Both the position numbers and the translations under genes were made by a program. Shown one piece after another: positions 60,091-64,000 of a stretch of 64,000 bases of DNA; the stretch's first letter is position 1, and every line of letters starts with the position of its first letter. Location of the stretch: positions 124,001 through 188,000 of the forward strand of contig NZ_JARUXC010000004.1 in assembly GCF_030433855.1 (NCBI RefSeq). The letters run 5' to 3'. Under the pieces are notes generated by a model. The model had not been told where the DNA came from and made no database searches. It saw nothing but the letters and a program-made list of their open reading frames with translations. Origin of the DNA: Agreia sp. PsM10. Its GTDB lineage: Bacteria; Actinomycetota; Actinomycetes; Actinomycetales; Microbacteriaceae.

Positions 60091-61254
60091 CTACGCGCCC
60101 CAGCTCGCCTGCGCGCCGACGCGCTCGGCCGAGATCTTCTCCTGGTAACCGGATGCCTGGAACGCGGCGATCGGATCGGCCGGAAGACCGCGCGACTCGC
60201 GCCACTGCGCCAGCGGACCCCGGACATCCGTGTAGAAGGCGTCCATCAGAATCGCATTCGCGCCGAGCACGTCGTTGGACTCCTGTGCCGCGGTAAGGGC
60301 GGCGCGATCGACGAGCAGTGCGCGCGCCGTCATCTCCTGCACGTTGAGCACCGAGCGCATCTGGCCGGCGATCTTGGCCTCGATGTTGTGGCACTGGTCG
60401 AGCATGAAGGCCACGACCGAGTCGGGGCCGTAGCCGCCGCCGCGAATGACCTCGTAGAGGATGCGGAACAGCTGGAACGGGTCGGCCGCGCCCACGATCA
60501 GGTCATCGTCTGCGTAGAAGCGCGAGTTGAAGTCGAACGAGCCGAGCTTTCCGAGGCGCAGCAGCTGGGCCACGATGAACTCGATGTTGGTGCCGGGCGC
60601 GTGGTGACCGGTGTCGAGGCAGACCAGGGCGCGCTCGCCGAGCGCGGCGACCTGGGCGTAAGAGGTTCCCCAGTCGGGAACGTCGGTGTGATAGAACGCC
60701 GGCTCGAAGAACTTGTACTCGAGAACCAGGCGCTGCTCGGCGCCGATGCGGTCGTAGATGGTCTGCAGCGACTCGGCGAGCCGGTCCTGGCGGCCGCGGA
60801 TGTCGTCCTGCCCCGGATAGTTGGTGCCGTCCGCGAGCCAGATCTTGAGGTCTTTCGAGCCCGTCGCATCCATGATGTCGATGCACTCGAAGTGGTGGTC
60901 GATGGCCTTCTGGCGCACGGCCGGGTTCGACGAGGTCAGCGAGCCGAACTTGTAGTCCTCGTCCTGGAACGTGTTCGAGTTGACGGTTCCGAGCTCGACA
61001 CCGAGGTCGTTGGCGTAGGCGCCGAGGGCGGCGTAGTCGTCGACCTTGTCCCACGGGATGTGGATGGCCACCTTCGGGGAGAGCCCGGTGTACTTGTTCA
61101 CCTGCGCCGCGTCGGCGATCTTCTCCTCGGGGTTGCGGGCCGTGCCCGGGGTTCCGAAGACGCGGAATCGCGTGCCCGAGTTGCCGAACGCCCAGGAGGG
61201 GAGTTCGATCGACTGCCCCTCGAGCTGCTGGGCGATGTCGCTGAATTGCACCAT
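60091..61254 (-). CDS. rhaI: L-rhamnose isomerase (RhaI, TIM-barrel type)
   Basis: The 387-residue protein resembles the L-rhamnose isomerase found in actinobacteria, rhizobia and pseudomonads rather than E. coli RhaA: ELPSWAFGNSGTRFRVFGTP, VAIHIPWDKVDDYAALGAYA, LVLEYKFFEPAFYHTDVPDW, CLDTGHHAPGTNIE and FDFNSRFYADDDLIVG include the Glu, Asp and His metal ligands. It converts L-rhamnose to L-rhamnulose. A perfect LacI-type palindrome is located 60 bases upstream, matching the one in front of the GH78 rhamnosidase. Confidence 0.93.
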   Translation of the reverse strand: MVQFSDIAQQLEGQSIELPSWAFGNSGTRFRVFGTPGTARNPEEKIADAAQVNKYTGLSPKVAIHIPWDKVDDYAALGAYANDLGVELGTVNSNTFQDEDYKFGSLTSSNPAVRQKAIDHHFECIDIMDATGSKDLKIWLADGTNYPGQDDIRGRQDRLAESLQTIYDRIGAEQRLVLEYKFFEPAFYHTDVPDWGTSYAQVAALGERALVCLDTGHHAPGTNIEFIVAQLLRLGKLGSFDFNSRFYADDDLIVGAADPFQLFRILYEVIRGGGYGPDSVVAFMLDQCHNIEAKIAGQMRSVLNVQEMTARALLVDRAALTAAQESNDVLGANAILMDAFYTDVRGPLAQWRESRGLPADPIAAFQASGYQEKISAERVGAQASWGA

Positions 61255-61313
61255 TGGAATTCTCCGTATTTCTTAAGTCGTGCGAGCCGGCCCACCTCGG
61301 GCCGACGCCCAGA

Positions 61314-61325
61314 TGAATCGATTCA
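61314..61325. promoter_or_regulatory. LacI-family-type operator upstream of rhaI
   Basis: TGAATCGATTCA is a perfect 12-base palindrome with central CG. It lies between rhaM and rhaI, followed on the minus strand by the rhaI leader. Its relative at 3398-3409 precedes the rhamnosidase gene. Confidence 0.65.
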
Positions 61326-61357
61326 ATTGTGTCTAGATTAGTTGCTGGGTAGAGCTT

Positions 61358-61708
61358 TTACAATCGATGGGCGGCGGCCAGCTGGTCTGCGAGGTTGAAT
61401 ACTTCGGGGATGTAGTCGAAGGCCTGGTCTGCGGGCACGTCGAGATCCACGAAGTTCTCGGCCATCGCCGCCTGCCAGCGTGCGTTCACCTCGGTGCCTG
61501 CCATCCCGTCAAGCGACGCCTGAAGATCGTCGGTCTCGAAGTAGCCGATCACCAGACCATCCGGCCGCAGGAAGATCGAGTAGTTGCGCCAGCCCGTCGC
61601 ATCCAGCGCCTCGAGCATGTCGGGCCACACGGCGGCGTGCTCCTCGCGGTACGCCTCGATGCGGTCGGGCTTCACCTGCAGTTGAAAGCAGACGCGTTGC
61701 ACAGTCAT
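61358..61708 (-). CDS. rhaM: L-rhamnose mutarotase
   Basis: The 116-residue ferredoxin-like protein has RVCFQLQVKPDRIEAYREEH and AAVWPDMLEAL (catalytic His about 23), WRNYSIFLRPDGLVIGYFE and WQAAMAENFVDLD, all typical of RhaM. It interconverts rhamnose anomers so that the isomerase gets its preferred form. ATG 61708. It lies between rhaI and the arabinose/fucose-isomerase-like gene, all on the same strand. Confidence 0.92.
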   Translation of the reverse strand: MTVQRVCFQLQVKPDRIEAYREEHAAVWPDMLEALDATGWRNYSIFLRPDGLVIGYFETDDLQASLDGMAGTEVNARWQAAMAENFVDLDVPADQAFDYIPEVFNLADQLAAAHRL

Positions 61709-61721
61709 AGGGCTCCCTCTC

Positions 61722-63170
61722 TCAGCGCCACGCGGGCAGGGCCCGCATGTCGACGTGTCGGTGCTCGATTCCGAGAAGGCTGGCGGCGGCCCGGATGTCT
61801 GCGGCCCGGTGTCCGACACAGAGCGCCCAGTGATGGCCGATTCCCGTCTGCGACCACTCGTCGACCCACTCGCCGGGGTCGCCGCCGAAGTCGACGCGGG
61901 AGGTCGTGTTGCCGATAGCGAGTAGCGGACCCGGCTTCACGACGCCCTCGCTGGTGATGAAGGAGTAGCTGCCATCGGCATCCTGACCGATGCCGAACGT
62001 GGTGACCGGGCCCTGCTTCACATCGAATTCGACCGAGACGCCGTAACCGCGCTTGCCGTGATAGATGCCGAGGCCGCGCAGCAGCGGGTCGCGCTCGGAG
62101 ACCTGCAGGTGCGCGGGGCCGTCGTGACCCATCTCCACCACGTCGTCGACGAAGTTGAGCGCCTGGATCTCGGTGAACGAGCCTCCGGCGCCGATGGTGT
62201 GCGCAGCGAGCATGGCGAGGCTGGTGCGCAGCTCGTACTCGCCCACGAACGGGATGCCGCGAGCCGTGAGCAGGGACGAGCCCAGGATCATGCCGGCGCC
62301 GAGGCGCTCGTGCTGCTCTCCCTGCAGGCCGCGGTGGTAGTAGGCGGCCGAGTCGAGGTCGAAGTCCTCGACCAGCCGGTCGAGTCCGACCGAGACCTTG
62401 GCGCCCCACGAGAAGTCGTCGTCGTTCACGGAGTCGTCGATGGTGAACAGGCGCCGGGCGAGCTCCTTGCGGTCGGCGACCTGCGCATCCGTCACCTCGT
62501 CGACCCGCACCCTCAGGTCGTCGAACTCGAGAACCTCGACGTGCGAGCCGAACTGCGTCGAGACGAGGGTGAGGTCGGTCGACACGTCGAGCATGCCGGG
62601 ATAGAGGTGGCCCATCAGGCCGTGGCGGGCGTTGCGAAGGACGCCGCGAACGGCAGCGGCATGCACCCACTGGGTGATGCGCGCCCAGGCGGACTCCTGC
62701 TTCAGGTGGCCCGAGACGCTGCGAAACGGGATGCCCGCCCGCTTGAAGACATTGGCCACCTCGGGCACCGGGCACTGGCCGCAGTAGGCGAGCCACTTGC
62801 CGGTGTCGAAGTTGGCGTGGTCCATGGCCTCGGTGGGCTGCAGATCGATCACGAGCACGGGGGTCTTGGCGCGCTGGGCGATCGGCAGAACCATCGACGA
62901 GGTCAGGTAGGTGGTGAGGAAGATGACGATGAGGTCGCAGTCGGCGACCCGCAGTTTCTCGGCCGCGACCGTGGCCTCCTGCGCATCCGATACGAAGCCC
63001 ACGTCGATCGTCTCGGCGTCGAGCTCATTGAAGCGGCCGGTGACGTAGCGGCTCGACTCCTGCAGCTGCGGGAGGAGCTCGGGGAACTGGGGCCAGTAGG
63101 CGGCGAGGCCGCCGGCGACGAGGCCGATGCGGGTCTGGCGGTGCTTCTTCGGAGGAAGGAGATCGTTCAT
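61722..63170 (-). CDS. L-arabinose/L-fucose isomerase-family protein
   Basis: The 482-residue protein belongs to the AraA/FucI fold: RIGLVAGGLAAYWPQFPELL, VIFLTTYLTSSMVLPIAQRA, FVGEYELRTSLAMLAAHTIG with the metal-binding Glu, then EMGHDGPAHLQVS with a metal-binding His region, and GHHWALCVGHRAADI near the end. Its place in a rhamnose cluster suggests a related deoxysugar isomerase; it may handle fucose, arabinose or a second rhamnose product. ATG 63170. Exact substrate is not readable. Confidence 0.85.
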   Translation of the reverse strand: MNDLLPPKKHRQTRIGLVAGGLAAYWPQFPELLPQLQESSRYVTGRFNELDAETIDVGFVSDAQEATVAAEKLRVADCDLIVIFLTTYLTSSMVLPIAQRAKTPVLVIDLQPTEAMDHANFDTGKWLAYCGQCPVPEVANVFKRAGIPFRSVSGHLKQESAWARITQWVHAAAVRGVLRNARHGLMGHLYPGMLDVSTDLTLVSTQFGSHVEVLEFDDLRVRVDEVTDAQVADRKELARRLFTIDDSVNDDDFSWGAKVSVGLDRLVEDFDLDSAAYYHRGLQGEQHERLGAGMILGSSLLTARGIPFVGEYELRTSLAMLAAHTIGAGGSFTEIQALNFVDDVVEMGHDGPAHLQVSERDPLLRGLGIYHGKRGYGVSVEFDVKQGPVTTFGIGQDADGSYSFITSEGVVKPGPLLAIGNTTSRVDFGGDPGEWVDEWSQTGIGHHWALCVGHRAADIRAAASLLGIEHRHVDMRALPAWR

Positions 63171-63200
63171 GGTTCCGTCCGTTCTGGTGATGCGGGGAGT

Positions 63201-63290
63201 GATCTCGATACGGCGCTCGTTCCTCGCGCCTACTCGATCAGCGCACACGCTGCGCTGATCGAGTAGGCCGCCCGCGGCCGTATCGAGATC
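63201..63290. repeat. 90-base palindromic intergenic element
   Basis: GATCTCGATACGGC at the left pairs with GCCGTATCGAGATC-like sequence at the right, and CTACTCGATCAGCGC with GCGCTGATCGAGTAG inside around ACACGCT. It lies between rhaS and the isomerase gene. It differs from the other repeat families here and has the look of a REP/BIME element. Confidence 0.8.
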
Positions 63291-63307
63291 GAGGGGGTGA
63301 CTACTTC

Positions 63308-64000
63308 TTAGAAGTCGTAGTCGTCGATGTTGTCGGCGTTGAAGCGGGTGGGCGGTCCGACGATCGCGACACCGCCCTCGCCGACCGTGATCTCGCCCAG
63401 GTCGCCCGCGTCGAAGGTGTCACCCTCGGCGCCGGTGATGGTTCCGTCGACGAGCGCCTTGCCGGCGAACGCGGCGACGTAGCCGAGCTGTGCCGGATCC
63501 CAGAGAGCGAACTCCTTCACGGTGCCGTCCTTCACGAACTCGCGCATCTCGTTCGGCAGTCCGAGCCCGGTCAGCGCGACCTTGCCCTTGTAGTCCGAGG
63601 TCGAGAGGTACTTGGCCGCGGCCGCGATGCCCACCGTCGTGGGCGAGATGATGCCCTTGAGGTCGGGGTACGACGAGAGCAGGCCCTGTGTCTCCTGGAA
63701 GGACTTGTCGGCGTCGTCGTCTCCGTAGACCTTGGCGACGAGTTTGATGTCCTTGTAGTCGGGGTTCGAGGCGAGCTCCTCCTCCATGTACTTGATCCAC
63801 TCGTTCTGGTTCGTGGCCGTGGCCGTGGCCGAGAGGATCGCGATGTCGCCGGCTCCGCCGATCTGCTCCGAGATGATCTCCAGCTGGATCAGGGCGACGT
63901 CTTTCGCGACGACCTGGCTGATGAAGATGTCGCGGTAGTCGGGGTTGGTGTCGGAGTCGAATGCCACGATCTTGGCGCCGGCCTCGCGAGCCGTCTGCAG
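63308..64000 (-). CDS. rhaS: Rhamnose ABC transporter substrate-binding protein RhaS (partial)
   Basis: The stop is at 63308-63310 and the frame is open through the window edge, giving the C-terminal 230 residues of a periplasmic-binding-protein type 1 sugar binder. IAILSATATATNQNEWIKYM, ELASNPDYKDIKLVAKVYGD, GIISPTTVGIAAAAKYL and GLGLPNEMREFVKDGTVKEF are RhaS-like. It delivers rhamnose to the ABC importer, whose other genes are outside the window. The N-terminal signal/lipobox is also beyond the edge. Confidence 0.9.
   Translation of the reverse strand: MQTAREAGAKIVAFDSDTNPDYRDIFISQVVAKDVALIQLEIISEQIGGAGDIAILSATATATNQNEWIKYMEEELASNPDYKDIKLVAKVYGDDDADKSFQETQGLLSSYPDLKGIISPTTVGIAAAAKYLSTSDYKGKVALTGLGLPNEMREFVKDGTVKEFALWDPAQLGYVAAFAGKALVDGTITGAEGDTFDAGDLGEITVGEGGVAIVGPPTRFNADNIDDYDF

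Noticed and set aside
58446-60296. A 616-codon plus-strand frame opposite the DHA2 exporter
   Set aside because: Extremely charged His/Asp/Glu/Arg-rich translation, as expected from the reverse complement of transmembrane codons.
1-64000. tRNA, rRNA, CRISPR arrays, transposase or integrase genes
   Set aside because: None were recognised on reading both strands. A covariance-model tRNA search was not possible here, so a divergent tRNA could have been missed.

Overview
The window is high-GC DNA (apart from a few less GC-rich accessory stretches). GTG and TTG starts are common, some genes look leaderless, and GCATCC/GGATGC words and CCCTTCGACAGGCTCAGGGAAC palindromes recur. Together with the gene content this points to an actinobacterium, most likely a member of the Microbacteriaceae. 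That placement is inference; no rRNA or tRNA gene was seen.

Layout. (1) 1-3.4 kb: the tail of a GH43-type glycosidase and a GH78 alpha-L-rhamnosidase. (2) 3.5-14.7 kb: an accessory island with a glycopeptide-resistance cluster (vanSR divergent from vanH-vanA-vanX, then a broken vanY), a MacAB-like adaptor/ATPase/permease exporter, and two paralogous surface-protein genes facing each other at its ends. The 3' end of an aldo/keto reductase gene is repeated at both edges. vanA is interrupted by about 220 bases of almost pure G/C low-complexity sequence that looks like an assembly artefact. (3) 14.7-19.9 kb: aldo/keto reductase, CtaG-like membrane protein, AIM24 protein, and a sugar isomerase/oxidoreductase pair. 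(4) 19.9-24.3 kb: gene remnants followed by a less GC-rich three-gene operon: a HIT-family protein, a four-helix membrane protein, and an 811-residue fusion of PEP-synthase-like ATP-grasp modules with a MazG-like NTP pyrophosphatase. This operon is the best candidate here for an undescribed system. (5) 24.3-42 kb: ordinary chromosomal genes (TetR/alcohol dehydrogenase, pentapeptide protein, MMPL transporter, NarL-type two-component system, SDR/TetR, PPK2, isochorismatase-like protein, paired SMR exporters, FMN lactate dehydrogenase with a FadR-type regulator, PEBP, PadR-DUF1048-ABC exporter). (6) 42-46.6 kb: a 1485-residue LPXTG surface protein. (7) 46.7-52.2 kb: rhamnulokinase, bifunctional rhamnulose-phosphate aldolase/dehydrogenase and a DeoR regulator, with a small insertion carrying a defective phosphotransferase at the rhaB 3' end. 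(8) 52.3-60 kb: hydrolase, MaoC protein, MFS exporter, two AraC regulators, a membrane protein and a DHA2 exporter. (9) 60-64 kb: rhamnose isomerase, mutarotase, an arabinose/fucose-isomerase-like protein and the rhamnose-binding protein, cut by the window end.

How the genes fit together. The rhamnosidase releases L-rhamnose. RhaS with an ABC transporter outside the window would import it, RhaM interconverts its anomers, RhaI isomerises it, RhaB phosphorylates the rhamnulose and RhaD cleaves the phosphate. LacI-type palindromes of the form TGAANCGNTTCA lie upstream of the rhamnosidase and of rhaI. DeoR-type inverted repeats lie upstream of rhaD and of the DeoR gene. The van genes would replace D-Ala-D-Ala by D-Ala-D-Lac if vanA is really intact.
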